A stretch of 64,000 nt of DNA, from NCBI GenBank assembly GCA_032358165.1, contig JAALGY010000030.1, forward strand, positions 806,001 through 870,000. Reading direction: 5' to 3'. A program made the translations under genes and the position numbers. Under the pieces are notes generated by a model. It did no database searches, had not been told where the DNA came from, and saw only the letters and a list, made by a program, of their open reading frames with translations. Of the stretch, positions 24,063-41,277 are shown one piece after another. Numbering within the stretch: position 1 is the stretch's first letter; the number at the start of each line of letters is the position of its first letter. Source of the stretch: Diplosphaera chodatii. Its lineage: Eukaryota > Chlorophyta > Trebouxiophyceae > Prasiolales > Stichococcaceae.

Positions 24063-26960
24063 TCAGCGCCCGCCGCTGAGCAGGTGCTTGTACACGAGGC
24101 TGTCAGCCAGAGCTGCTGTGATGTCCTCCCCCGCCACCGCAAGCGATACAGCGCTATCTCCTTTATTCTTTGCCAACCGGCAGGTCAGCACCCGTGACAT
24201 GAGGTCGGTCACCATGCACTGGAAATCCCCAAAGCCCAGTGTCTGCACGTGCTCGTGCACCATCTGCAAGAGCACAAAGTTTGGGTCAGGACGTGCGGCC
24301 TGGTATTATGTGAGACAATGGCATGCGCATTGCGGTATGGAGCTTCTACACATTGCAGCCGCAATGAGCATGTGGACCTGCTTGCAGAGCGACTGGTAGT
24401 GTCGGTGCAGCGGGCCCAGCCTGCAGTCTTGTCGCATGCCGCCACCAGCGCTGCTCCGCCGTGCACCGCTGCCGGCTGCTGGTCGACCCACCAGCGGCTT
24501 GCGGCATCTGTACCCCGAGCTGATGCCTGTGCAGGTGCCGGCAGCCGCGGCTCTGACAGCGCACAGCGGCTTGGGGGCACAGCTGCTGATGGAACCGTTC
24601 GAGTCCTCCCGCAGGAAAACCTCTGTGCCTGCTGATGCGCTGCTGCCGCTGTCAGCAGCAGAGGTACTGTTGCTGCCTGCAGATGTAGGCGACATGCAGT
24701 TGGGTAGCGGCAGGCGACCTCAGAGTCACACGCCATACATGCGCATGCAGCGGAGCAGTGAGCTTGTAGTTGCAACAACAGCTCCACAATAGTGGATGCC
24801 AGCCCCACCTGCAAGGTGGTACACTGCTATGAGCGCCAGCTTCTGGTCCGCAGGCAGCCCCCTGATGGCCTCCGCCGTCTCGGAGGTGCCGCCGTAGCCG
24901 CCCGACAGCTGCGCCGCCGCACGGCTGACCTCGCCCGGCCCGATCAGCCGCCGCTGCCATGCCGGCGGCTTGTCGCCTGCAGCCGACTCGACGTGTCTCA
25001 GCAGCCGGGTGTCGTTGTGTCAGCAGCACGCTCACGGCAGACGTGCTGCGCACAATTCCGTCCCTGCGCCAGGCGGTGCAGCAGTGCTCACCTGCTGCCG
25101 CTGCTGCGCTGTGCGCCTCGTCCACCAGCAGGTCGAGCGCCGCCTCGCACGTGCTGAGCGCCTTGCGCACGTCGCCATGGTTGTCCGCCATCTGCACAAC
25201 ATCATACAACCTCATCCCAGGCGCTGTGCACAGTCGGCAAGCAGAGGTCGTCGCTCTCTCAGCTGCTGTCGATGGCTGGGGGGGTGGCCGGCTGGCGCAC
25301 CTTTGCGGCGCAGAGACTCAGGGCCATGGGCTCGAAGACGGGGCCGGGCAGCTGCTGCACCTGCTGCCGCAGGATGCTGGCCATCTGCTGCCGGCTGTAC
25401 GGGTGGAACAGCACCTTCTGCGTGTCGCCGACCTGGTCCACCGTAACTCTCTTATCAAGGGGGTCCAGCGAAATTGCAGCATGCATGCTCATTTTTTTGG
25501 ACCTATCTACTATGCAGCGTGCAGGAAACAACATAAAAAACAAACAACATTTGACAACCCACCGCGAGGTTCAGCTCCTGTGCATGCTCCTCAACCAGGG
25601 TGAAAGCGTTGGCGACGCCCACCACCAGCAACCTCGAGCCCTTATGGCAAGCTACTGCCAGCAGCTGCTTCAGCTCCTGTGCAACGCAGTATGTGGTCAG
25701 CAATCAAGTAGACATGTCGCTGTTGATCAACTCCATGTATCGAGACCATTGGCAAACAGCTCACAGTGCCCACCTGTAGGGTGGGCTTGGCCGCCATGAG
25801 GCCATCGAGCTCATCCAGAATGACGATGCGCAGCCCCGCACATGCCTGCTGCTCGTTGCCTGCGCCTTTCTGCTGCGCCAACCCACCTGGATGTTGAAAT
25901 TTGCGGAGGTGTGATCTGTGATCAGCTTGCATCATGTGAGATTCAAGAGAGGGCTCAAAATGACACGTCACAGTTGTTGACATGACTAACAGAGTCACAC
26001 TCTTTCAAGTCAACCTGCTGTGGGGCTGAGAGGCTGTAGCAACGACTGCAGCCGCTGCAGAGCGTCACAGGGTTTGGAGAATGTGACCTTGCCGCTGGGC
26101 TGGTGCAGCGGGTCGTCCTTCGCCTGTTCGCCCAGAGCACACCACTTGAGACGTGATCACTGTGCGGCCTCTAGTCGATATGCTGCGACGTTCGACGGCG
26201 GCGGCAACTGCTGTTGAGGGTGGTGGCCACCTGCTTGGGGGTGCGGTGCATGTTGCGCTGCAGCCCCTCCGCCACCCGCGTCAGCAGCGAGTTGCCGTCC
26301 AGCGACATGCAGTTGATGTACACCAGCGCCGGGGCGGGCGCGGCAGCCCGCCCGCCGGCGGCGCCCGCGCCCAGCCGCGCCGCCTCGGCCAGCACCACCG
26401 CCCTCACCGTCAGGGTCTTGCCTGCACAGGGTTGCAGCCGCAGAGCTCTGCCACATGTACCTGACGAGTTGTTCGACAGGACCTGTCATGCTGCCTTAGG
26501 CGCATGTCTTGACACGGCGCAGTCCGTCTGATGCTCACCAATGCCTGGGGTGCCTGCAATGTAGGCGAAGCCGCCATGCCCCGTCTGCAGCCTGTCTCGC
26601 AGCAATGGCTGCAGCTGTGCGATCTCGCGCTCTCTGCACAGCGGCAGCTGATCGCGAGCCTCCCGCGAGGCACGCAGCGCGGCCTTCACCGCCAGTACCT
26701 GTGGGCACACAGCTACATGTCTGACAACTGCACCGTGCATAACACTCGGCCCCAAGGTGCACTTATGGCACGTGCAACACGATCGGTCAGACATATGCGT
26801 TCTGACAGCTGAAACACACCTTAACAGGGTCTGAGGCATCAAACCAGTCGGGGTCTGGCGTCGCTGCGCTGCAGGGGGTGTCTGACGGCTGCACAGCAGT
26901 GGTACGCCCTGCGGCATCATTCACAGTCATCATCCACATCGCAATGGCGGCCTTGGTCAT
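24063..26960 (-). CDS. CDC6: CDC6/ORC1-type AAA+ replication licensing ATPase
   Basis: Multi-exon minus-strand gene for the AAA+ ATPase that loads the MCM helicase at replication origins in the nucleus. In protein order: CREREIAQLQPLLRDRL with AYIAGTPGIG (exon ending about 26541) joins GKTLTVRAVVL (about 26420) to give Walker A GTPGIGKT. Next come YINCMSLDG, then Walker B RIVILDELDGL (about 25805-25837), then sensor 1 LLVVGVANA (about 25605-25640). VLFHPYSRQQMASIL is at about 25370-25415 and the lid helix with sensor 2 GDVRKALSTCEAALDLL at about 25125-25175. The C-terminal winged helix follows, ending at the stop of 24063-24065. CDC6 is preferred over ORC1 because there is no room for an N-terminal BAH domain. 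The 5' end is uncertain. An exon ending FDASDPVK (about 26823) splices to VLAVKAALRASREARDQ, and an in-frame ATG at 26960 is the suggested start. It runs convergent to ABC copy 2 and divergent from the CCDC103 gene. Confidence 0.88.
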
Positions 26961-27491
26961 ACCTGAAGTCCCCCTAACGAAGCGAAGCAGCCCGATCGCT
27001 GTTGTCATAGACATGATTTCGAAATGACGCACCTCTCTTTGGGGTGCCCGCCAGCGATGTGGACGCGCGACGCTTGCGTGACTCGTTTGCCATCGACGCA
27101 GATACGCACGCGAAGTCGGCTGCACCTGATCTGACGCAAGCGGAGCGCTGTCACAGGGACGACATGCTGCCAATGCAGATCCAATTGTGTGTGCTGCATG
27201 CGGGACGCCAATGAACAAGCTTGTTGCACAAACTCTCAATCACGATCGTGTCTATCTACTCAGCAGCATGCGGATGTGCAGATACGGCCGGGACATTGTT
27301 GTTTCAAACAGGGTGTGCCCAGTGCTCCGATCACTGTTGCAATCGGAGGGGCCATTCAGGAGTCAATGGGCACAATTGGAGGACATTCCCCGCTTCATGA
27401 CCCTGCGCAGGCGCGCCTCACCAACGACATTCCTCGGGACGCTGGGAGATTGATATTCCACACGACTGTTTTGATCGCGCAGACCATCACA
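26961..27491. promoter_or_regulatory. Divergent intergenic region between CDC6 and the CCDC103-like gene
   Basis: About 530 bp between the inferred starts of two oppositely transcribed genes, so it should contain both promoters or a shared one. I see no clear TATA box or E2F-type site. Upstream untranslated exons of either gene could lie here. Confidence 0.4.
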
Positions 27492-28898
27492 ATGCCTGAC
27501 ATACACGCGGTGCGAGACGCGCTGCGGACGGAAGGCAAAGACAAGGTGCTGAGCATCCAAGCCCATGCAGCGCCACAAACAGCACTCACGGGAATGCCAT
27601 CATGCATAGAGAGCTAGGAAGCTTGCCGTCCTGCAGGCCATCAACGACACAAAGATCTGGGCCATGAAGCAGCGCGTGGACTATGACACCTTCAAGAAGA
27701 TGGTGCGCCTGCATGGCAACTTTCGAATCGACTGTAAACCAGGCATTGCCTACTGCAGGCCAGCATCGATCACAACTTCAAGACAGCATAAAATGATCTC
27801 ATCAAGGTGACGTATGCGGGTCAACAGGTGTCGGTGGCGCACCTGCGGCCTCTGCAAGCACCACCTATTCAGCGGTCAGGTGATGACACTGATCAAGCTG
27901 TGCAGCACGTTGTTTGGTCGTCGCAGTCCATCAAAACATTTACATCACTCATGGTGATCGTTGCGTGCAGAGCTGCGAGATATGCCTGCTTGGAATTTGG
28001 GACCAGATGGCAAGCGCAGCACGAACAGCATGGTGCCTACACCAAGGTACACCATTCGTAGGGTGCTTATACACATCGCTACTGTCCTGCACGGTGGCCT
28101 GCTTACAGTGTGTCGTCAGGACATTGCTGAAACATCCTGTGCATGACAGGGACATGGCAGCCACAGGCACACACCCTCAAGGCAGTGCCGAGTTCAGGCG
28201 TGACTGGCGGCGGGCCTGCCAGTCACAGGCACAGCGGTGGGCCTACCTACAGCTCTGCTGCGTCAATGGGCCCCAGGTTGGACGCCTGATGAAATGTCAG
28301 AGACGGTGTGCACACGCATTCCAAATGAGGCACTGCAGTCACCCGCATCATTTCTGTGCAGGCTTTGCAGGCAATCTTCAGAACGGAACTGGATGCACAA
28401 CTGCTGGCCGAGATCCTGGAGGCCATTGATGGTGCAGTCAGCAAGCAGACGGTACCTCCCACCGTGTCATCGCAGCTCATGCTGCAGCATGCAGCAGCAC
28501 AATCTCTGCAAGTGCAGCAGGATGCAGTGGCACATATTAGCCGTGCGGACGTGCATGAGAACACCGTGCAGCAGCAAATTCCAGCTGGGGCAAAAAGACA
28601 TGACGACATCAGCTCCATCAGCAGCTTCAGCAGCAGCAAGGAGTGCAAAGCTGCACAGGCGGGAGAGGTGGTTGGCATGCTGCAAGCGCTTGCGCAGGCA
28701 GGGCGGTTCAGCCTTGCCAGGCAGCTCATGCCGGCTAAGGGCCAGCAGGCAGCAGCTTCCATTCTCAGGTGGCTGCAACGGCAGGCCATCAAGGCAACAT
28801 GTTCTAGCAGTGTTCTTACACCTGACAGCTTAGCCACATTGCAAGCAGATTACGGTACTGTAGCCGATACAAATCTGTCGAAACCAGGCGGATGCTGA
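27492..28898 (+). CDS. CCDC103: CCDC103/DNAAF19-like axonemal dynein assembly factor
   Basis: Cytosolic/axonemal factor that helps assemble and attach dynein arms of cilia. Inferred exons: 27492-27545, 27637-27702, 27828-27879, 27971-28045, 28150-28261 and 28362-28898, about 298 residues. The N-terminal dynein-attachment region reads MPDIHAVRDALR, INDTKIWAMKQRVDYDTFKKM and VAHLRPL, matching the family pattern of a short helix, a basic coiled segment and HLKPL. Next come MPAWN (family PWN) and AEFRRDWRRACQSQAQRWAYL, the start of an RPAP3-C-like domain that continues as IFRTELDAQLLAEILEAI. Near the C-terminus LQALAQAGRFSLARQLM parallels the LASTGRF helix of animal CCDC103. The last two junctions are the least certain. 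Finding a cilium-specific gene suggests the alga makes, or recently made, motile flagella, or has kept the gene for another use. Confidence 0.85.
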
Positions 28899-29080
28899 CC
28901 ATGATGTACACCCTAAAACAGGCAAGATGCTGAGCATCTCGAACGTGACTTCGTTTCAGGCACCATGCCAATGTGCACGAATCCTACAACCCCACAAAAC
29001 CGCCAAGACCTAGATCCCCATGTGCAGGATGGCCTAAATCAGTTGATGAGTTCCAAAACCAGGGTTTCGTGCTCCCCTGA

Positions 29081-34395
<5,315 letters not shown>

Positions 34396-35300
34396 TGAAC
34401 GCTACTTTGTCGTGACATGGGCCATGGGTCAGTCAGAGAGAAAGACGCTGCCGCTTACTCGTGTGCAGCAGGCATGTCATGCACTGGCGACCTGCTGCGC
34501 AGCACTGCAGTGACCTGGATCGTTTGCTGTTTGCGTCCATCACGGACTCGAAGAACTCCATTATGTCCGGAAGCTCTTTCGCCCACGCAGAAGTCCTTCA
34601 GCCCAGCAATGGTTGCTGTGCCGCTACATCGTACCGCATGGCCAATGAATGCACTTGGTGGGCTGCGCGGCTCTCTGCTCACAAAGCCTGCTGTAGTCCT
34701 GCGTGCGCCAGATGCTGTGGCATTTGCCGCATCTGAAAGCGCATGGTGCAGCATGCAATATGACAGCTGCAGGTTGATGAGTGCTGGCAAGGAATGGAGG
34801 AAGCAGCGGCAGCGCATTCAGCCTGCTCCAGGGGCCAGGCTGCAGCGCAGCTACAGCTGCCACACTTCATTTGATTGCCCGTGCACTAGTCTTCTGGTCG
34901 AGTCAGCGAGCTATGTGCTGACCAGCCAGCAGTGCCGAGGTTGTGTGCTGGCATCTCACTCTTTGTGGTCCAGGCCTTGCCAAACGACACCTTTTGACAG
35001 CTGTTGTGACACAAAGCCGCATCACAACGCTCTGTCGCTGCCTCTGATGCTGTCTGTGTGCACCTGCACAGCGTCGCCAGCTTGCCGCAGCTGACAATCA
35101 TCTCTGATTGCAACTTGTGTCCGCAAGCACAAGCCAGCCTCACGCAATCAGGCTGAGATAGACCTTGCATCGCACCTTGACGTTGCTGGCCGGCAGCTTG
35201 GCACAGTGGCGTGCGCTTGAGCAGGTTTGGCTCACGGCGCACTGACGGCGGCGTGTGCGAGTTGCTGTGATTCCGGCACCCCTGCTGCAGACAAGCCAGC
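34396..35300. promoter_or_regulatory. Divergent region between PEX1 and the PWI-domain gene
   Basis: About 0.9 kb between opposite genes. It probably contains the unresolved first PEX1 exon (minus strand) and the promoters of both genes. Several ATG-starting minus-strand frames exist at 34450-34870, but none can be joined with confidence to the first recognised PEX1 exon. Confidence 0.4.
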
Positions 35301-37921
35301 ATGTCGGCGGGTGCCAGGGGCGTATCAGCCGCTCAGGATCCAAAGTTTCTCAACAAAGAGAAGAAGCTGCTGAAGACGCTCAAGTTCCCCAAGGAGTATG
35401 ATCACAAAGTCGACCTGACGCGCGTCAACTGGGAGGTCCGTTCCATCGTATAATATCTTCAGCAGCAACGTCAGACCGTACCACGACGGCACAACCCGCA
35501 GGGTGCACTGCTCATCTCTTGGTCCGTCGGCCACTGCAGGTGATGAAGGTGTGGATTGCTCAGCGTGTGACGGAGCTGCTTGGCATCGAGGATGATGTGC
35601 TGATCGCCTACATCTACGAGCAGCTGGAGGGACACAAGGTGGTTGCAGCCCACCCACACACACTTACAACGTGTGGCACAGTGTTCGTGCGGTACCTACA
35701 TAGATATCAAGTTGCTGCCATTCTTGAGCCCTGACTACTATGATGTGGTGTGCAGACGGTTGATCCGCGGCAGCTGCAGATTAACTTGACCGGCTTCTTG
35801 GAGAAGAACACGTCCCTTTTCTGCAAGGTTCGTTTGCACCTCGTGGTGGCTGCTGTTTTCATTTTAGCGCAGTCTTGTGTTCATGTATTCAGAAGCTCTA
35901 TTTCTCGCTGCATCTGACTGTGACTAGCTGTTCGTGGACATACCTGGACTTGCTGTGGACAAACGAGTCCTCAACCACTGTTGCCGATTCTTGTCAGGAG
36001 CTCAGCTGTGACTCTCCTACTCTGGGACTCCCCCACCGACCTGCCTGCCCCGTGGCGCCCTGAGCAGGAGCTGTGGCTGATGCTGGCGAGCGCGGCGAGC
36101 AACGACAGCGGCATCCCGCAGGCCATACTGGACGCCAAGGCCGAGGAAGTGCGCAAGCGCAAGGAAGTGCAGGACGCCATCACGGTGCGGGCGCAGCAGC
36201 ATCCACGTGTCTGCAGCTTGGCCGAAGGTCCTTCCATTTGCATGCCTTGACGCGGACGATGTCTGCGTCTCACTGTGGGACGACAAATCGGTCGCTGCAT
36301 GCTGGTGAAAGTCATTGGCTCCGGTGTGGCGCAAGAGAGTGTCAAATGCAGCATGACCCTGCACAACATGGCAGACAACAGAAAACAGCGTGATTCCGCA
36401 ATGTGCTGCGCGTCTGTGCAGGCGCGGCTGAAGCAGGAGCAGGCGAAGCGGGACGAGGAGGCGCGGGAGCGGGCCGAGGCGGACCGCCGCCGCCGCCGGG
36501 AGGAGCGCGAGCGCGAGGAGCGCGCCCGCCGCGACCGTGACAGGTCGGTGGCCGGTTTGTCCCTGCAGACGGCAAGGCAAAGCGGGCGAAGACCTGAGCA
36601 TACGTTACTATGGCATTTCCGGTGTAGGCTGTCTGCCTAATGTCTGATAGGTATGGGGCTGATGCTTGGACACCTCCTTGCAGTGCCCTGACATATACCA
36701 TCGTCGGAGTTTCTCGCTTTGACTGTGGGCCAGCGCATTGTGCAGGGGTCGCACTGAGCGCAGCACACATGACAGACGGCATGATAGGAGGAGGTGGGAC
36801 ATTGCTGCTGAGGCGCTAATGAACATCTGATGCTGCGGCCCGCCCGATCAAGTGCTTCCCTAGCTGCTGTGTAATGTGCTCCTGCCTGCGTGATCCAGGC
36901 GCTGCTTTCACTTTGCCGGGTGCACTTCTGTGGGCTCATGCGGCGCACGGCGCGTGATCATGCTGCAGCTTGATGCAGGTCACGCAGCCCAGACGCCAAC
37001 GCGGAGCGCAGGCGCCGGCTGGAGCGCCGCAGCCGGTCGCGTTCGGGGGAGCTGCCACCGCCGCCACGGGGTGTCCAGGTGCATCTCGCTGCATGCTGCC
37101 TGTTCGCAGTAGTGCTCCGAGGGTGCCTGCACGGAGCTGACCTGCAATCGTTGGCTGCTCACCCGACACAGCGCTTGTGGCTGCAGCGGCACCGGATGCC
37201 GGATGATGAGAAGCCGCTGGCAGCGCCGCACGCCCACGGCGACACGCTGCCAGGGTTCGTGTCAGCAGGAGACAGGGCCTCCATTCCAGCGGCCTCACAG
37301 CCACTGGAGGGTGAGTCGGAGGCTGACCAGAAGAAGCGGGAGAAGCGCGAGAAGAAGGTGCAGCACCTGGAAGTTCATGTATCTGCGACACTCAACGGGC
37401 TGTCGGCATGCTTCACGCTACTGCAGTCCCGCCAGCCAAGCACTGCAGGGTGCAGCAAGCACGATGCTCAGCAGTGAGGCAGAAGGATACGGGGTTGTTG
37501 TAAGCGGATGGAATTTGCAGGAGAAGAAGCGCCTCAAGAAAGAGAAGAAAAAGGCTAAGAAGGAGGAGAAGCGAGGCAGGGAAGGGGGCCGCTCCGCCTC
37601 GCCCAGCTCCAGCAGCGATCCCGACGCCGGCGACTATGCACAGGTGCGCTGCAAGCCTGCGCTGACATCTGCGCACGGCATGGCACCTGCTTCCATTCCT
37701 TTACAGCTTGAAAACACCTGATATGCAGATGTCAGGGACTGAAGCCTCGGATCAAGGGTGCTGCCCTCAGCAGCGTTGCAACAAATCAGCTCACCCCAAT
37801 CTGTGTTGAGATTGTCCCACATACAGGACGACCAGAAGCGGCGTCAGCTTGAGGAGGGGTTGAGGCAGGAGGCGCTGAAGGCAGCGGGCACCGGGACAAC
37901 CGGGGCCGGTGGTACAGATTG
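35301..37921 (+). CDS. PWI-domain splicing factor, SRRM1/SRm160-like
   Basis: Nuclear splicing coactivator homologue. Exon 1 is 35301-35435 (MSAGARGVSAAQDPKFLNKE), exon 2 35540-35638, exon 3 35756-35827, exon 4 from 36068. Together they give an N-terminal PWI domain: LLKTLKFPKEYDHKVD, VNWEVMKVWIAQRVTELL, IEDDVLIAYIYEQLEG, PRQLQINLTGFLEKN, then ELWLMLASAASNDSGIPQ and a long helix AKAEEVRKRKEV. From about 36420 the protein is strongly basic and acidic, with RLKQEQAKRDEEARERAEA and stretches of Arg/Glu, then Lys/Glu-rich exons at about 37320-37360 and 37520-37640 with a short Ser/Pro segment. It ends LKAAGTGTTGAGGTD at the TGA of 37919-37921. The long RS tail of animal SRRM1 is replaced here by RE/KE-rich repeats. 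Boundaries of the middle exons (36180-37300) are uncertain. Confidence 0.85.
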
Positions 37922-38232
37922 AGCGGGTGATAACATGACAAGATCGGTCAGTTGAGAGCACGGATGTTCGTTGCTAGGCGGTTCATGTGTCGTTTCGACA
38001 GCTCTCTGTAACAAGCTCACAGCAGGGAATGGCCTCCCTACATGTGAACAGCTAGACCCTGCTCCAGATGTGGCACTCCGCTACTCACAGACCTCATCGA
38101 CCATTTACACATTTACCAGACACAGCTTCATCGGATCGATACGTATGAACAGTAGGTGGTAGGCCAGCACGTTCAGCCAACGCCAGTACTGCACCACCAT
38201 TCGTGGTTGACCCACCAGACCATAGCGCAGCC
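37922..38232. promoter_or_regulatory. Intergenic region with candidate poly(A) signal TGTAA at 38008-38012
   Basis: 311 bp between tandem plus-strand genes. TGTAA lies 87 nt after the PWI gene stop, a usual chlorophyte spacing. The remainder should hold the promoter of the Mpv17-family gene. No coding sequence was recognised. Confidence 0.45.
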
Positions 38233-39411
38233 ATGCGGGGCCTCCCGTTGTCCCGCTTCTCTGGCGGCCTTGCATCAGGCATGCAGCGCCGCGCATCCCA
38301 TAGCTGCCGATCAACGGCGTCAGCCACCACCGGATCCAGCGCCTCAAAGGTGCTGTCGGCCGGGTGCGCCTGCTGGCCCAACATCTGATGTTGGTATATA
38401 ATATGCCTCACCATTAGCATGGACGTGCAGGCCTCTTTCAGCGCATATGCGAAGGCAGGGATCACGTGTGGGGCCCTCAGCACCGTAGGAGACCTGTTGG
38501 CGCAGACGCTTGCCAAGCGTCATGCAAGGGTGCGCCCTGATCGGCGGTGCATGTGGTCCTGACAGTCCATCCCGCAGCATGTGCGTGGGTCTGCTCCTTC
38601 AGCTGAGATGGACCTGCGGCTGCCTGCGCCGTTGTCGCAACCTCAAGTTGCAGCGCTCCGCATGCTGGGTTAACCATGCAGCACTTTGCCACAGGGTGGG
38701 TCTGTCGGCAACGACATAGACCTCATGCGCACAGCGCGCATGGCCAGCTTTGGGCTGCTCTTCTACGGCCCTCTGCAGCACCGATGGTATGGCTTACTGG
38801 CAAGCCGCTTCCCTGGCACATCCACCCGAAATTTTGTGTCAAAGGTGCGGCAATTCTGCATCGCACATTCATTCCATGCACACACACGCACAAGCCAGAA
38901 ATATACCACTGGGTCGCACGTCCGGCAAGGCCTTCCAGCCTTTTGGCACGTGGCCTGCAGGTGGCGCTGAATCAGTTTGCATTAGGGCCTGTGGTGCTGG
39001 CTGTGTCCTTTGCGTGGAACCTGGTGCTCACTGGCCAAGCCAGTAAGTTTGCCAGCAAGCTGCGGAAGGATGGGCCACCATCCATGGTCAATGGTGCGCC
39101 ATCGCACAAAATGATGCAGCATCTTCAGCTGGCAAGCATGTCCTGGATCTGGGCGCTCTGCCCACGACTCTCGAGATTTGTGTTTGCAGGATGGAAGTTT
39201 TGGGTGCCAGCGTCTGGCGTCAACTTCTGGCTGGTGCCCCTCAGATTGCAGGTATCTGCAACGCCGCCCCATCATTGCCCTCGTGCTGCTCAGGATGCCG
39301 CCACGTGCTTGCACCGTGCTGACAAACTATTCTGCACTGCAACAGGTGCTGTACATGTCAACCTGCGGCATGCTCTGGACTGGCTACCTGTCGTATGCCT
39401 CCAACAAATGA
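38233..39411 (+). CDS. Mpv17/PMP22-family inner organelle membrane protein
   Basis: Small four-helix membrane protein of the Mpv17/PMP22/Sym1 family, found in mitochondrial or peroxisomal membranes as a channel or stress-response protein. Six exons: 38233-38349, 38431-38529, 38695-38844, 38961-39093, 39190-39251, 39346-39411. All junctions keep frame. The N-terminus MRGLPLSRFSGGLASGMQRR is rich in Arg and Ser without acidic residues, as in a mitochondrial presequence. The family domain follows: AKAGITCGALSTVGDLLAQ, DLMRTARMASFGLLFYGPLQH, LNQFALGPVVLAVSF, then the hallmark GWKFWVPASGVNFWLVPLRLQ and LYMSTCGMLWTGYLSYASNK before the TGA (39409-39411). The presequence favours mitochondria over peroxisomes, but targeting is inference. 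The start was chosen because it supplies the presequence and splices in phase 0. Confidence 0.88.
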
Positions 39412-39473
39412 TGCGCAATAGCACCTGGGCTCCATGCACATTCGCTTGTGGCGCAACAATGCAGTGATCCAAC

Positions 39474-39478
39474 TGTAA
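39474..39478 (+). promoter_or_regulatory. Candidate poly(A) signal TGTAA of the Mpv17-family gene
   Basis: TGTAA 63 nt after the stop codon, in the 214-bp gap to the convergent protease gene. Confidence 0.5.
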
Positions 39479-39625
39479 GCAATACAGTTGAGGATTTGCT
39501 TCTGCCGATAGAAGCAGGAATTCATTCGTTGTCGTGGTTCTCAGCTGCACATGTCCTTTGCACAATTTCACGAATCAGTATGAATACATTTGTATTGAGC
39601 TGTCGTCTGGGGCCGTCAATTGACT

Positions 39626-41277
39626 TCAGTGCCCCAGCAACTCGTCCAAGTTCACTCCCGCACTAGTGAGCGCAAAGAGCAGCGTCAGCACTGTGCCGTT
39701 CCATGTGCCGTGGATCAATATTGGCGTCAGCAGGTTCTTGGACCGCACATAGGCGAAGCCCATCACAATGCCCAGCGCCACAAGCTGGGGGAAGTCCTTA
39801 GCTGAGAGGTGCGCTGCACCAAACACGAGTGCGCTGACCACCACCGCCTGCCAATTCGGCATGAACCTGCGCATGTGCACAGCATGCTGCCTCGCAGAGT
39901 GAAGTACCAGCTGTGCTGAACCCTGACATGGATCATGGCGAACCATTGAAGCTCGTTGAATACTGGCATGAAATTCACAGGGCTCACTTTGTGAGCGATG
40001 CCAGCAGGAAGCCGCGGAACACGGTCTCCTCCAGCAGCGGCGCCAGCACCGCTGTCGTGGTCATCAGGCTGACGTATGTGGGCGTGTTGATGCTGATGAG
40101 CTTCGACACTGCATCAACGGTGCCCTTGCCGCCAACCTCCTGTTGCAGGCACCATCGCATGTACAGTACTCTGCTGAATCAGCATGCTGGCAGACAGACC
40201 TTTCTGGGCAAGCCGTGAAACATCGTGCGAGCAAGCGCACATCGTAGTTGGCTGCTGAGAGGATGGATGCAACCACTGCAATGACAGCTGGTGCCAGGAT
40301 GGTGCCCAGGATCGCCCACAGCAGCCAGCCATCCCCTTTGCGGAAGGGGTGCCTGCAAGGTTTAGAGAGGGACAATGCCTCAGGAAGGGCTGCATCAAGT
40401 GATTGAGGGGTCGGTTCCAAGGGTTATGATAGCACTGAGTGTGGCACAGGACGTCTCACACAGTTGACTGCAGGAGCAACACTGATGGTGCACCCACTTC
40501 AGGCTTATCCTGAAGAAATCCTTGGGCAAGGGCGTGAACTTGCGCAGCGTCAAGCCGACCACTGCAATGCTCGTGATCGTCTCCAGCAGCTGCAATCAGT
40601 CAGTGCCACGGTAGTCACAAGAAAACAAACAGTCTGCTCAGATGCAGTTTCGTCGAAGGTGCAGGGGTGCAAGACCAGAGCACTGCACTGATTACCTGAT
40701 GCCCAACAGCATAGTAAGCCCAGTCCATTTGCCCGTAGTCAGACATATCCTGCAAGATCAGCCAGGACAAGGTGGTCATGCGACAGACATGCTCAAAGTC
40801 GGACGGCGCCACATGACCAAACGCAGCAGCTGATCTGGCTGCTGCAGCGACGCCGGCCTGTCCTCACCTTGGTGCCCAGGTTGATGTACAGCGCGGGCGC
40901 CAGCAGGAAGGCGGTCCCCAGGAACACCGCCACCCACAGCGCCATGCCCCCCACCGTCTCTTTGCCGCCCCACGGCACCTCCCACCGCTGGCTGTACGCG
41001 CCCCAGTCGAAGAGGCCCCACTTCCGCTCTGGTTCCGCCTACGCATGTCAATAAAGATGCGTGCCCTTGTTGGTGCACAATGGCAGGGCGTCACACAGTG
41101 CTTTGAAGGTCGGATGCCTGTGACTGCCGTGCAATCCGAGACAGTGCCTCTCACATCTGAGACTGCCGAGGCGGAGGCATCTGCTGCAGGGCCTATGTTG
41201 TAGAATGTCCAGGGGCTGAACAATCGTGCCAGACCCTGGCTCCGTGCTGCCTGCTGCGTGTCCAGGGAATGCTGCAT
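39626..41277 (-). CDS. CPBP/CAAX-type intramembrane metalloprotease
   Basis: Minus-strand multi-exon gene for a membrane protease of the CPBP (Abi/Rce1-like) family. The catalytic first motif EETVFRG (glutamates and Arg of EExxxR) lies in an exon at about 40010-40145, in the stretch LAPLLEETVFRGFLLASL. The next motif, FGAAHLSAKDFPQLVALG (about 39770-39825), supplies the conserved His. The third is NLLTPILIHGTWNG (about 39680-39725) with the last conserved His/Asn. The stop is at 39626-39628. Upstream, AEPERKWGLFDWGAYSQRW followed by VPWGGKETVGGMALWV (about 40945-41042) resembles plastid-targeted plant members. The preceding exon ASASAVSD splices to it in phase 0, and an ATG at 41277 is the suggested start. 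A further upstream targeting exon is possible. Plastid thylakoid or envelope location is likely but not shown. Confidence 0.82.

Noticed and set aside
36460..36545. Arg/Glu-rich run as a simple-sequence repeat outside genes
   Set aside because: It is in frame with the PWI-domain protein and is an expected charged region of this family.
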